The notes beneath the pieces were generated by a model. It was not told the origin of the DNA, made no database searches, and was given only the letters and a program-made list of their open reading frames with translations. A DNA stretch of 64,000 bases from Diphasiastrum complanatum (taxonomy: Eukaryota; Streptophyta; Lycopodiopsida; Lycopodiales; Lycopodiaceae). How positions within the stretch are numbered: the stretch's first letter is position 1; every line of letters begins with the position of its first letter. Below, piece after piece: positions 33,233 through 45,199 of this stretch. The DNA is taken from assembly GCA_029204225.1 (NCBI GenBank), contig CM055113.1:8218352-8282351 (forward strand). The letters run 5' to 3'. Made by a program: the position numbers and the translations under genes.

Positions 33233-33518
33233 TTAAAACCTTCATAGCAAGGTTTCCACGTCTCCACCAACCGTCTAGTCCCCAAAGAATTCATCTCTCT
33301 AGCGACATAAAATATTAAACAACCAAGAATATCACGAAGTTCACCTCACAACATTTTTGAGGTTCCTTACTAGCGCACTTGGTCCATTCATCGTAGTTTT
33401 CACATCATGACCATTTAAGGATTTGCTCTTACGCATGCCACATGCAACTAAATTTCTAGGCCCTCTCGGCATGTCCTGCTTGTTTGTTTTGTCGGCGGTC
33501 ACGCTCGGTGGCAGTGGG

Positions 33519-33546
33519 CCCCCAGCCCCCCCCCCCCCCCCCCCCT
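33519..33546. repeat. Poly-C tract
   Basis: A run of about 20 C residues, with neighbouring C clusters, lies about 0.8 kb upstream of the COBRA-like start codon. On the minus strand it is a G-run of the type that can form a G-quadruplex. Its length is likely to vary and to be error-prone in sequencing. Confidence 0.85.
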
Positions 33547-33689
33547 CCCTTTTCAAGCCCAGGCGTTTGGAATAACGGTATTTGTGCGAAAATTGCTCTC
33601 TCTCTCTGCTTGAACTATTCATTTGAATTTATTTTGTAGTAAAATTGACTGCTAGTAAAAATCTGTGGTAACCTCGAGGAACAAGGAAG

Positions 33690-34308
33690 ATGGGCATGTT
33701 AGTTACCGAGGTGAAATTTTGTTCCTTCACGTTCATGCCCGACTCCCATTGCATTGCGGTTAAGTATTCTCCCCTGACACTGTCTCTCTTCTCTCTCGAT
33801 TTTTCTTCTACTTCTCCGTCTCTTTCGACTTTGTTTTTCTTCTCCCTCGAGCGATTGATCGACGAATCTCAGATCTCGTTTCGTGCACTTTGGTGAGTCT
33901 TGGACTGATCCGTGCAATTGAATTTGGACATTTGCTGCGATTATTGGGTCGGAATTGACATCGCAGGTAACATAGCATGCATATCTGTGCTATTTCCTTG
34001 AAGCGCCCTTTCTACTCTCCAATGAACCTGGCTACATAGCAAAAGTGGTTTTATTGTGTTGTCTTCAACTGTTGCAGAAGATTAACCTCAGGTAAGTTGA
34101 TAGGCATCCTCCATAATGAATCAGCATTGAATGCTCTTCTGCACTTTAGCTATATAATTGTTTTCATGATTTGATTCTTTTGTTTCATGACTCTGGAGTC
34201 TGTAGATGGCCTTTACTAGTGTTGCATATGTGATAACATGCAGATAAGAGGAAGAGATCATATTCGAAGCCCTCAGTTAAGCTGTGAGCCGATCGGTTCT
34301 CGGTTAAT
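33690..34308 (+). promoter_or_regulatory. Putative 5' leader of the COBRA-like gene with introns
   Basis: A pyrimidine-rich stretch (33780-33850) resembles a plant 5' UTR. Splice-like signals follow: a donor GGTGAGTCT at 33893, a possible 14-bp exon at 34078-34091 (GCAG before, GTAAG after), and an acceptor ATGCAG ending at 34243. The last leader exon would run into the start codon at 34309. These boundaries are read only from consensus sites. Confidence 0.4.
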
Positions 34309-36585
34309 ATGGCAGTATCGTGTTTCTGTCTGCAGATCCAACTCTACCTCTCCTGTTTGTCAGCTATTATGTTCCTATTTCTTGCGGTTAGATGTGGTGA
34401 GTCTTATTAAAAATCCCCACGCTACAATTTCGTCTTATCTTTGGTAAACTCATGACAATCATCTTTTAGAAATTTCGAAGCGAAGCTCAGGATATGCTCG
34501 CAGTTACACTGGCTTGATTTAAATACCTGAATGTACAGCTGACATCGATAATCGTCTTTCATATTTCTTTGTGGGAAAACTGCAGAAGCTTTTGATCCTC
34601 TAGATCCAAATGGAAACATCACAATAAAGTGGGACATAATGAGCTGGACTACAGACGGATATATCGTGAGTATTTTTCAGATAAACTCTTTGAGAGTACT
34701 GAGAATTAAACCAACAAAAGTAACAACTCAACTGTTCATGCCAAAGATAAATAGCGCGTAACTTCCAGCTCTTAGATAATTAATCCTCGTGAAACCTCTG
34801 AGCCTAGTCAAGATTCGTTATACGCTAAGAACAAGGTTGCGTTCTGTACCTCATACGAATATTATTACAGAAGAGCTAAGCTGATTCTTCGAACAGATAA
34901 AACCAACCAGGCTTTTGAAATCATTCTTTCAGGCACTTGTTACGCTGATCAATTACCAAAGCTATAGGCATATCGAAGCTCCCGGATGGACGTTAGGCTG
35001 GCACTGGGCCAAGAATGAGGTTATATGGGAAATGTCAGGAGCACAAGCCGCGATGCAAGGTGACTGTTCTAAATTTGAAGGACCTATACCTCACTGTTGT
35101 AAGCGCGATCCTGTGATCGTTGATTTGCTGCCAGATGCGCCCTATAACCTACAGATGGCCAATTGCTGCAAGGGTGGAGTATTAACGTCCTTTGCTCAAG
35201 ACCACCAGAACTCCATTGCTTCTTTTCAAGTAACCGTAGGACTTTCTGGGAATTCCAATACCACTGTTCATTTGCCAAGAAATTACACTTTGGGATTGCC
35301 AGGACCTGGGTATACATGTGATCCTGCGAAAGCAGTCAGTTCTAGCCTGTTTCCAACTCCTGATGGAAGACGCCATACGCAAGCATTGAGTTAGTGTTCC
35401 AAACCCTTCTGCTCTTTTCTTCCTTTTCATAGGATTGACTCGAGTAAACCTTATTTTTTGATTCGAATTCAACTATATTAGAAGAGTAGACTGATGCTTT
35501 GTTACAGAAAACATAAGGATCGCTTTTGATAATTACGTTCTGCAGTGACCTGGAACGTAACTTGCAAATATTCGCAATTCCTTGCACAAAGGGCACCTTC
35601 TTGTTGCGTTTCCTTTTCATCCTTTTACAATGATACAATAATTCCATGCCAAACCTGTGCATGCAATTGCAAATACAACATCACACAGCCAACTGAAAAA
35701 GTTCGGCCTATGTCATGCGTGGATCCGTAAGTTTCTGCCGATTCAGAGAAGTGATAGATAATATCAGTTATGTTACAGATTTATCGGTTCCTTTACTGCC
35801 AAGTCTAGCGTTTTCTGTCTAATTAAAACATATTTTTAACTTTTTTATGCTGCACCTTGGCATGTTCAGGAAGGATGCCTTGGCTGTCTCTACGAGATAT
35901 GTCACTGGGTATAGCACTGGGTTAACTTCTCAGACTCCGGAAGTATATTGTACGCAGGACATGTGCCCAGTGAAGGTTCATTGGCATGTGAAAGCCAACT
36001 ACTACAACTACTGGAGAGCGAAGATAACGATCATAAATCGTAGCCTCCTAAAAAATTTCACACAATGGAATTTGGAGATTCAACATCCAAATCTCAACAA
36101 CTTGACAACCGCTTTCAGTTTTCTATACAAAGGAGTTTCATCCTATAACCTTATCAGTATGTTTCTCTAGGAGAGATTTGTCTTCTTGGAGTTCTTATAA
36201 TCTCAAGCTTTCAATCTGCTTTTCAAATCTTTATGTACTTTGAAGGAACCAAATATCCATCTGAGTAGCTTTTGTTTGATTTGGCTGAGTATGTGCAGAT
36301 GACACTGGCATGTTTTGGGGGATCAAGTTCTACAATGATATGCTTTTGACAGCAGGTCCAAATGGTTATGTCCAATCAGAAGTACTATTTAAGAAGGATC
36401 CTACAATGTTCTCCTTTAAACAAGGATGGGCGTTTCCTCATAGAGTATACTTCAACGGTGATGACTGCGTCTTACCTCCTCCAGATGCTTATCCTTGGAT
36501 GCCAAACAAGGGTACTGCCAGGAATGCTATGTCGGCCTTTATGACAGCTGCAGTAGCAATTGCTTACATTGCAAATATGCTGTGA
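34309..36585 (+). CDS. COBRA-like GPI-anchored cell-wall protein (6 exons, 459 aa)
   Basis: Exons: 34309-34396, 34586-34665, 34933-35389, 35546-35726, 35870-36156 and 36299-36585. All introns are GT-AG, and phases join without stops. COBRA-family proteins act at the outer plasma membrane and wall in cellulose deposition and oriented expansion. The 29-residue hydrophobic start (LSAIMFLFLAVRC) is a signal peptide. The mature part opens with EAFDPLDPNGNITIKWDIMS, then the carbohydrate-binding-like stretch APGWTLGWHWAKNEVIW, CCKGGVL, the hallmark CCVS (228-231) in a Cys-rich region, and VKVHWHVK to FKQGWAFPHRVYFNGDDC. It ends in a hydrophobic tail (AFMTAAVAIAYIANML), as GPI attachment needs. Length is normal for the family. 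ATG 34309 was chosen because it gives a full signal peptide; ATG 34369 is the alternative. A polyadenylation-like AATAAA is at 36956. The family is certain; the subfamily is not assigned. Confidence 0.94.
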
Positions 36586-37065
36586 CATTTCCAGTTTTGA
36601 TTTGTGATTTTATCATCGAGAAGTCGAAACCAGCTTTGAATGTGGGCCGAAACCCAAGCCTCGATCTTCTGAAGGCAGACAGCATGCGTTTTACGACTAA
36701 GAAGATTTGCGGGGTCAAGATGGCAGACCAGAAACTGCATGGCAATCGAAGTTAACATCTGCAGAGATTCCCCGAGAGGATCGTGGCAACCCGATCAGTG
36801 ACACATGAGCAAGTACTTTACAGCAATGGAGTATTTTTGCTGAGTTAAATAGTCAAATGATGTGCATGGAAAAAGCATCACAGCATCACCTTAGTTTGGT
36901 AAGGTAGTCGAATTATGTCTCTGCTTGGTAGAGAAGTTTTGTATCTGATCAAATTAATAAAATGATATCAGACTGCCAACTAGCACCGGTGAGCAGCATA
37001 TATTTTTTCCTTAGATACAATTCGGTGTGACCAAAAAATTGCGTGTGCTCAGCACCTACTGGAGC
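36586..37065 (+). other. 3' UTR and flank of the COBRA-like gene
   Basis: No other gene is visible. The AATAAA hexamer at 36956-36961 is a plausible polyadenylation signal, giving a 3' UTR of about 390 bases. Beyond it, sequence leads into microsatellite DNA. Confidence 0.5.

Positions 37066-37136
<71 letters not shown>
37066..37136. repeat. (TA)n(GA)n compound microsatellite
   Basis: An alternating TA run at 37066-37090 passes directly into a GA run at 37091-37136. Confidence 0.95.
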
Positions 37137-37141
<5 letters not shown>

Positions 37142-37687
37142 GAGGGGGGTGGGGGAGAGCAGGGCCACATGCAGGAGGCTGCCTTTTGAAATGTGGGGGT
37201 AAGCCACATGCCTGCTTAGGTAGGACCTACCTTGGACATAAGTGTCAGTTTTTAACAGGGCAAGTAACTAGGAGGATGAGTTATCACGCAATGGGGGGAG
37301 CACGCAACTTCCTCCAGAGGCTACCTCCAAAGGTAGGTTTGTGGGAGGGGGAGGGTGGGGAGAATCAGAGAGAGAGAGAGAGCCAGCGAGCCAGCCGAGC
37401 CACCTTCTGCCAGAGGGTGCACAACCCATATAACTAAATATTTCTCCGGCCTCACAAAGGCCATAGGAGGCAGATGTTTTAAAAGTATGACTTGGGGAGT
37501 AACACTTTTAAGTTTTGGCATTTTGTTGGTCAAAAATGTTACTCTTCTAATCGAAACATTGATTCTAGTTATCATGCAATGCCACATTATTAAAGGTGAG
37601 GACTTGCCTGTAACATGTGGCGTCACTTGCATATATGGAGGTTGCCTTGAGAGGCTACCTATGGAGGTAGCGTCCAACATATGGCTG

Positions 37688-37691
<4 letters not shown>
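37137..37691. repeat. Diverged direct duplication bounded by GA tracts
   Basis: Matching landmarks occur in the same order in two halves: GTTATCACGCAATG (near 37279) and GTTATCATGCAATG (near 37567), then GAGGCTACCTCCAAAGGTAG (37317) and GAGGCTACCTATGGAGGTAG (37649). Each is followed by a GA-rich tract. This suggests a duplicated unit of about 300 bp. No gene is seen. Confidence 0.5.

Positions 37692-37755
<64 letters not shown>
37692..37755. repeat. (GA)n microsatellite
   Basis: An uninterrupted GA run of about 32 units. Confidence 0.95.
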
Positions 37756-37757
<2 letters not shown>

Positions 37758-39350
37758 CTTTCAATGTTGAGTGACATGTGTGCTTATTTGGATCCAACAT
37801 ATAACAACACTAGTGCTAGATTGTGAGAATGTTTTGCAAAAGATGTGGGCAAGATGATGTTTGACCACAAACATAGAAATATAAGATGCAAAGAAACTGA
37901 GCATGAGAATCAAATACCAAGGCATCAAATTTATTAAGATCAAACTAGTTCAAATCAAATTGATAAGAAGAGGCTTAGAATGTATGAAGGTTTACTATGA
38001 TTCTATAAAAAGGGAAGTATTACAATATTGATCAATAGATCATTGAAGTTATGCCAACCCTAGATGCTAGATAGAGAGGAGATCTATTTTAGGAATATAA
38101 ATGCTTCCTAATCATATTATATTGGAGACTCACATCAAATCACTAGGATACATTATGTGTGGACCAATCCAAGCCATCATCCTCTTGATAGACTTTGGAA
38201 AATGTCTCTCCAATCTTATTGATTTTAGCTCAAACTCCACCAACATGGGTGGAGTAGATTACTTTTAGTTCTGTGCAACCACTAGGGAATGAATAATGCA
38301 GCATGTCAAGTGCAGGGTAGGAGTCTAGAAGTCTTATACAAATGTAGAGGGGGATCCTATGATTTGCCAAGTAGGCCTACAAGTTTTAAAGTTAGAATTT
38401 GCATATTATCTCACACCAAACATTATGATAATCTCTCATTCAATTAGTGAATCATAAATTTCCCTATGTCATGAGAATAGCTAATCACACCAATACTAGA
38501 TACATCTCCCAAATAACTATGCATGGCAATCCATATCATTGTAATTCATCCTAATCTAAAATTCTAGAGGCCCAATTAGCTCTAGATGATCTTTGGACTT
38601 GGCTAACCCAAGCATCATAACACCAATCCATAGGATCCCCCTTATATTAGGGCCACGGCTCCAAGTTTTATAGCTATGACAGTGTGTTGATAATGGCTAG
38701 TATATCATAAGTGATGTTCATATGATAGTTATCCATTAATAGCTCGCTCTAACTTAGTCAATATGCCCTCTAAATACACCAAGCTTAGTAGTTAACCTAA
38801 GTGATGGTTCACAAAGCCTCACAATGGCTATTAAATAGTTTTGACTAGGCTATCTTTAACCAAAGGTCAATGACTAATTAGCCTAAGTTCAATGAGACAC
38901 AATATACTATCACTAGTAAAAACGTTTTTGTCTTACAAAATGAAAGTTAGGGTATTTTCTCTTTAATCATCACTTTCTCCCAAGAGTTAGCATTGTCAAT
39001 CTAGTCTTTTCAATGAATCAAGTACTCCAAGAATATTTAATTCCTTAATAGTGTCTCTCTATCTTGTTAAGTACTTTGGCTCAAAAAGTGACATATTATC
39101 TCCAGAGATAATTGAATTCCTTTTTTCATAAAATCAACTTAGTTCTACATATGCAAACTACTTGATGTTGGATTATTCTCCAACTAATCGACATTTTAAT
39201 CTAGATGATCTAGATACACTCATTCTGATAGTGGAGGATCCTAATAATCATAAGAAAGGAAAGATATTTTTTGCATTGAATGAGAAACTTTGCTGATTTG
39301 ATTTATGCTCTCCATCAATGTTATGATGACGATTAAATAACTCTACTAAT
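37756..39350. other. Unassigned AT-rich sequence
   Basis: I see no gene, RNA or element end. Short frames are in low-complexity contexts without motif. Confidence 0.4.
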
Positions 39351-40430
39351 ATGATTGTCATCCTTGGTCCATTTGTGTGCAAGGAAGTTGCATTGGAACC
39401 CCCTGCAATAGATGATGGATCGACAAAGAGAAAGGCTACAGCCAATGAAGAACCTCCTAAGAAAATGAAGACTGAGGTTCAAGAAGAAAGTGTAGAACCA
39501 TCCAAGAAATCAAAGAAACAACCACCAAAAGGAAACAAAAAAGACAAAGAAACTGAAAAAGCACAGGTCATTTGAAGAGAAAGTGATTAAAACAGCCTAG
39601 CTTTATGTTGACAAGTGGAGTTTTTAGTTATGAACAAAATCATGGTCAGGGATAAATTGGTCAGTCATTGTAGACCACCCGTTCCATACAATGAAGACCT
39701 CTCGTAGTACGAGCGTCTCATAATGTGCATGTATCGAATTTAATGAAGAAAATGGAACTTAATTAATATGCCATTGTAATTTCGTTCATCATTTAGTGGA
39801 TCTTGTAGAATACCCAGCCAAGAAAGACTTCAAAGAAGAAAAAGCAATGAATTATAAATACGTTGCATTCTGTAGAGGCTCGTAGACAATTGATGGCTAT
39901 GTACCCTGCCTCCATGGTTTCTAGATTTGTTGATTGCAAGGTTTTTGCAGGGTTAACGATTGAAGGAAGAAAACTTTTAGCTTGGAATTGAAATAATGAT
40001 AATGATTATCGAGCAAAGATGTCTTTTTCTGAGAAAATAAGATTTGTCCTCACGAATTCAAAGACCATCTTATTAAAGATGGGAAGCCTGATATAAATCT
40101 CAAGAGAACCTATTTGCTCGAAGTTGGAGTCTTTATTGACAAGTCAGAGAAGTCATATGGTCTAAGTTTGATCCATTGTTCCAACTAGTCTTTCGCACTG
40201 GAAAGATTTGGGAGTTTCAGGATAAGATCTTTACTATGTTGGAGAACAAGGAGTTTGAAGGCCAAAAGATTGCTAGAGTTAAGGATGAAATTGCAGGGGG
40301 GGAAAAATCAAAAAGTAAAATAAAGATTTGCTTGTTGAAGATATCAAAGGCCATCTCTGGAGGTCTTTGTAAGGAGTGAAAGACAAGTTTGTACTCACCT
40401 TTGTTTTGACAAGGGTAATTGAGAAGGTGC
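39351..40430 (+). pseudogene. Decayed coding remnant of unknown family
   Basis: I do not recognise it. A Lys/Glu-rich frame (39351-39575) reads STKRKATANEEPPKKMKTEV and SVEPSKKSKKQPPKGNKKDK, like a nuclear-localisation or linker segment. Further on the plus strand are coding-like pieces in shifting frames: EYPAKKDFKEEKAMNYKYVA (near 39800), LIKDGKPDINLKRTYLLEVG (near 40070) and FDPLFQLVFRTGKIWEFQDK (near 40165). The pieces have protein-like composition but are separated by stops. They could be a decayed transposon or gene fragment. Confidence 0.35.
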
Positions 40431-40485
40431 TTTTACTTGAGGACATGGTGAATGAATTCAACAAACACGTAATTTGCAAATAAAT

Positions 40486-40651
<166 letters not shown>

Positions 40652-41084
40652 ATTCGTGCTTATACTTGAGTTCTATTTGGGCTCATATATCCATTTTTGC
40701 ATTATAGTGTCGATATGTTGCAATCTTGTGTGTAGAATACTATTGTAAGTTATATAGTGGATCCACATGTGTGAAATAAAGAACCTTATTGTTATTGTAC
40801 GGACATAAACTTCATATATTTGATAATTGATCAAGATCTTATTGAGTTTACATCACTTATGTGTAGTTGATGTTAGAATTCTGCATTGTCAAATGGTGCT
40901 AGAGGTGTTGTCATTCATAATCAAAGATCAAAGGGACATATTGGATCTTAGTGAACTGATATTTTTTCACATGGTGTAAGAGCTATTGTTGTAGTTTATT
41001 GAAGGATCAGCCATCTTCAGCAAGGATTTGGAGGAGTTACCAATTCTAGAGCATGCTGTTTTCTACTAAAAAATCAAGCATTTT
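40652..41084. other. Unassigned sequence left of element F
   Basis: There is no gene. GGATCCACATGTGTGAAATAAAG near 40758 resembles the G-box-like boxes of the neighbouring LTRs. The region could be diverged LTR DNA, but I could not align it. Confidence 0.3.
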
Positions 41085-41592
41085 GATTTTAGGCAATTTT
41101 TCTAATTTATAGGAACCTAGATAAAAATCTTCTACAAGTCCAAATTCAACTTCTACTGATGTTTCCACACGTGTGAGAAGCCTCTACACATGGGATATCA
41201 CTCCTAAACTTATGGCATAGCATTTCCTACCAATAACATGATGCCACATGGTGTATAGCTAGAAAACTAAATTTTGGCCATTTGAGCCACTAGATCTCAA
41301 ATGAATTGGTATGTACAACCTATATGACTCATCTAAATGATAAATGCATTTATTTCACACGTGGGAACAGGCTCCACACATGTCTAATGATGATATGTAC
41401 TAGTCATAATGGTATTTACAAGATTTGATCAAGTTAGCTTTTTCCAATTTTAACACTCCTCCTCAAATCTAACTTGATAAAAGCATGATGATATTGAGAT
41501 TGAATCCATGGGCTGAATTGGTCTTCAAATATGGATCTTTGCTGGTTCAAAGGTGTGAAGATCAACCAATGAGCTTGATGTCGATCCAAAAA

Positions 41593-41889
41593 TCACCATA
41601 TCCATGATAGTGCCTCTTTGATGTTGACTTTTTTTATGATCTTGAGAGCTTTGCAATACTTGATTGATTTGTTCCATCCTTGAAACATATGGTTGATCCA
41701 AAAGCTCCTCCTCCTTGAAAATAGCTGCAAATCCATGAGAAAATAAAGAGTCCTTCTTGACTCATAAGGATCACAAAGATCCAACATCATGTTACCAAGA
41801 TCTCGAGAATTAGGCTCATCAACATTGGCAAGACTATGCATGCTATAATAACCAACAGTTTGCATCATATCTTCATGCTTGATTTCCAT
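41593..41889 (-). pseudogene. Element F ORF, conserved tail fragment
   Basis: The frame reads KHEDMMQTVGYYSMHSLANV, then GNMMLDLCDPYESRRTLYFL and KVNIKEALSWIW. The first part matches element E (KHEDMMQTLCYYSMHSLANL, GNMMLDLCDPNNSRRNIYFL), so it is a conserved protein segment of this family. I know no domain with this pattern. Stops separate it from the other pieces. Confidence 0.6.
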
Positions 41890-42182
41890 GGTAATCTCAG
41901 ATCTAATGAGGCTAAATACTTTATTATGGAGATAAGTTTTCTTAGAGGATTATTCACGAGTTACAATTTGCCTCAATACATGAAAAAAGACAATTTTTCA
42001 CACTATGAGTGGACAACTAACTCTTGCTCTTGCAAGACTCAAGAGCATACATTTGATGAAATAACCATTTGCTTTATAATTGATCTAAAATCAATTTCAA
42101 ATCATTAAGAACATCAACTATGTTCTCAAGAGAGACCATACTCAACTAGTATTGCTTTACTCCAACTTTGAGATGCGAAACT

Positions 42183-42458
42183 CTAACTAAAGCAAATTGA
42201 TTCACCAAATGACATAAGAGAAGCAAGCATGACATGTATACCACTTGAAATGTGCTCCTCTTTCCCTTGAAATGTGAGCCATATGAACTCAACCATGTCT
42301 CTATATATTCTTCTTGAAATCACAACTTGAGAAGGACTCTCCTCCTCAATACTTGGCACACTTGAACCTTGAGATGACTCTCCAAGATCAACTTCTCGGT
42401 GTTCCTCCTTGATGGAGATCCGAGACCTCCATCTAATGATCACAACAAACATGATCAT
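42183..42458 (-). pseudogene. Element F ORF, linker and RT-start-like fragment
   Basis: The frame reads RSRISIKEEHREVDLGESSQ, then PSQVVISRRIYRDMVEFIWL and SGIHVMLASLMSFGESICFS. The acidic, Ser/Pro-rich part resembles the integrase-RT linker of copia elements. The last part matches the E motif that precedes an RT-start-like SQNWSKAILVEYE. A stop breaks it at 42183. Confidence 0.55.
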
Positions 42459-42588
42459 ATAATGTGCACTTCATATGATCATCAACATTACTTATGCTAG
42501 AAACATAAGTCCAAAAATCACCACAACTTGGCATGATTTTTCTAATATTGAAATCAAGAAGTATTTCTATATCAATAAGGCTAACTAC

Positions 42589-43371
42589 TTAGTTATGGAT
42601 GTAAGTGTCCACTTTGGATGCTTCACTTATTCTCATAAGAAGTTTACAACTTGCCTTTAAAATTGAAAATTTACAATCTTCAACATTATAATTGAACACA
42701 TTATTCATGATCTTATTGAAACCAAAAGAAACATTATGAAGACATTTCCATTTCCTTATCTTCATATTCAATGTAAGTTTACAAGGAAAACATGCTTTGC
42801 TATCTATTAAGGCATCACACTCAACTAGTATTGCCTTAATCCACCTTTGAGATACAAAAATCTCTTCAAAGCAAAATAGTTCTTCATAAGATGTCATGAG
42901 AGCATAAATGAAACTATTTTCATTTTGTGATTGCTCCTCATTAATAAATTTGAACTTATCTAAAGTTCCAAGCAAAATGCTTTCCAAGGACATGAAATAA
43001 ATCCAAGTGACATTAATAAAAGTGACATCTATCTTTGCATTTTGAACCAAACGATGCACTTCCAAATGAAAAACTTCTAAAGGTTTGAAATGTGTGATGA
43101 TGGACTTTTGAAGAAAAATCTTGTAAGTCCTTGTGAGACTCCAAGCCTCATGCATCTTTCCACAAAGGAAACACCTTTCCTCGGATTTGTCCTTCTTGCC
43201 TTTGCACTTTGAACTTAAAGCTCCATCCTTCACCTCGGCCCCCTTGCTTTGGTTCTCCTTGGGATTGGTCTTCATTTTGTAGCATCTTGAGACAAAATGA
43301 TCTCTCTTGCCACAAAGGTTGCATTTAGGATCCTTACTTGCCTCCAATAGGTTGCCACCTATTGATGCCAT
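42589..43371 (-). pseudogene. Element F ORF: zinc knuckle protein
   Basis: The open frame extends upstream to 43542, but the likely start is ATG 43371 (MASIGGNLLEASKDPKC), giving 260 codons. A CCHC knuckle CNLCGKRDHFVSRC follows directly, with a second, incomplete one at CFLCGKMHEAWS. Next comes LEVHRLVQNAKIDVTFINVT and WIYFMSLESILLGTLDKFKF. Then YEELFCFEEIFVSQRWIKAI and LVECDALI resemble the start of copia RT (FEEAxxSxEWxxAMxxEYDAL). After that point it no longer looks like RT. The related frames are at 49311-49992 and 60683-62156. Confidence 0.65.
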
Positions 43372-45186
43372 GACGAGGAAGTAAAACCTTGTGATATAAA
43401 TTTTCAAAATGTAATTTGTGACGAAACTAGATTTAAACACATTCAACAATCTAGAAGGACCTACACAAGATCTAGACCACAAATTTTGAATCATATCTCT
43501 TTTCAACCTAGTCAATTGGAAACTAATCTTTGCTTTGATCACTAAGACAAAATCACTCTATCAAATCACAAAAATCAGATCCAAACACCCCTGTTGGACT
43601 CAGCAAATACCAATGACTCTTCCTCTTGAGAGTTGGAATGGATTTCAAAAGATTTGACACCTAGATTTTCCTTTTCTCTTGACTAGTTCACTCAACTTTT
43701 GAGATTCTTGAACAAAGTATGGGTTTTCTTTCAAATACTTGAAAATCAAACTTAGTCACTTCTTTTGGATTCACTCTTGACCCAAATAATCTCACTCTTG
43801 AGACTTGGATTGAATTTGATTTGATTTGACAACAAATTAAACTACTAATTTTCACAAAAAAAGGATCTACACTAGATCACAAAAACTTGACATGTATACT
43901 TGATTCAAACACACAAAGATCATATCCAATCACTCCTTTTGGGATCCCTCTTGACCCAAAGAATCTCGCTATTGAGATTTGGAATGGACATGAAATGGTT
44001 TGATAAAAATCTATGTCAATAATTTTTCACCAAGCTTGAAAATTAGACATCTAGAGATTCACAATGATCCCAATCATATATGAACAATCAAATATGGACT
44101 CCTCCCTGTTCTAGACTCCAAATGGGATCACAACTTGACCCTCACACTCTCACAAAGAAAGTTGAATAGAACTTAATTGAGTTTCATACATATAATGTCA
44201 AAATTTTGCTCAAAAAATTGAATTCATTCACCCCTATTGGACTCCACCAAGTACCAATGACTCTACCTCTTTAGAGTTGGAATGAAATTCAAATTTCCAG
44301 AAATGTGATGCGATATGTGCTTACAAAGAGCTAATGCCACTTAGCAAGATTTGATCACAATGAATAAGACAATTTTTCCACCAAAGTCAAGAATTGAGTT
44401 ACTAGTTCTTGCCCTCTACAAAGGAAGGATCTCTTGAAAATTTTGGATCACCCACAACACATATGCTTCACTCACATTTATGACTTTAATTAAAGTCAAA
44501 AAACACACTCACACACTTGAGTAGGGGTGAACAATGTGACTTGGATCTCAAATGTTTCTCCTAGTACTTGCCAACAATTCTTATGATCACTTTGTATTGG
44601 TAGATTTGCCTTTATGAGTGTCTCTGCTTTAGAAATTCACTAAGATCTCACTTGGAGGACTGGTCCAAGAGTGTCTTCTAGCATTTAGATGCTTCTAGAC
44701 TCGGCCCTTTCGTTCTTGAACAAATCTAGAACGAAGGTATAATGGATTTCAATCACTCCCCTTGCAAATCACTCCTTAATCTTTGGTCTATAGCACTCTT
44801 TCTCTCTCAACTTCAATGTACACTCAAAAAAATGGAGAATCAGCTTTAATGTCTGTAATCAAGCTTCAAATCAACTATATGATTGATCTAAACCAAGAAC
44901 AAATCAATGGAATAGAAACAATGCAAGTGAAAGCTTGAAAAATGCACTATATTGACTCAAATTGGGTGTATGAATCTCAAAATGCACCAAATTGAATTTT
45001 ACCATCCAAAACAGGTTGTGTGGCCCCACACATGTGGAAAGTACACTTGCAGCCCATAGCAAGATTTGGTACAAATATAATGGTTCTAGCTATCCATTCA
45101 AACTCGCTACCTCAATATTAGCTTGTTTCCAAAAACCTACCAATTTGGGTATAGTTTAGATCAATTCCTTAAATGCACTTGTACTT
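43372..45186 (-). repeat. Leader of element F with degenerate internal repeats
   Basis: About 1.8 kb between primer-binding site and ORF. Blocks with TTGGACTC or GGGATCC, then CTTGACCC and CTCTTGAG-GTTGGAATG words, recur about every 130-250 bp (near 43590, 43770, 43940, 44110, 44240). The same leader, well conserved, is at 47912-49310 and 59122-60680. Confidence 0.6.
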
Positions 45187-45199
45187 GGCTTTGATACCA
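45187..45199 (-). promoter_or_regulatory. Primer-binding site of element F
   Basis: The minus strand reads TGGTATCAAAGCC, one mismatch from the initiator tRNA-Met complement, adjoining the LTR that starts at 45200. Confidence 0.85.

Noticed and set aside
33341-33622. Gly-rich 93-codon frame
   Set aside because: It is created by the poly-C tract and has no motif.
35084-35662. Minus-strand frames inside the COBRA-like gene
   Set aside because: They are antisense to well-supported exons and show no domain.
37321-37800. Open frames of 139-159 codons around the GA tract
   Set aside because: They consist of Ser-Leu or Arg-Glu dipeptide runs coded by the microsatellite and have no protein motif.
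40886-41084. TGTCAAATGG as the outer end of the F 3' LTR
   Set aside because: The sequence after it does not align with the LTRs of F (right) or F2, and homology starts only near 41085.
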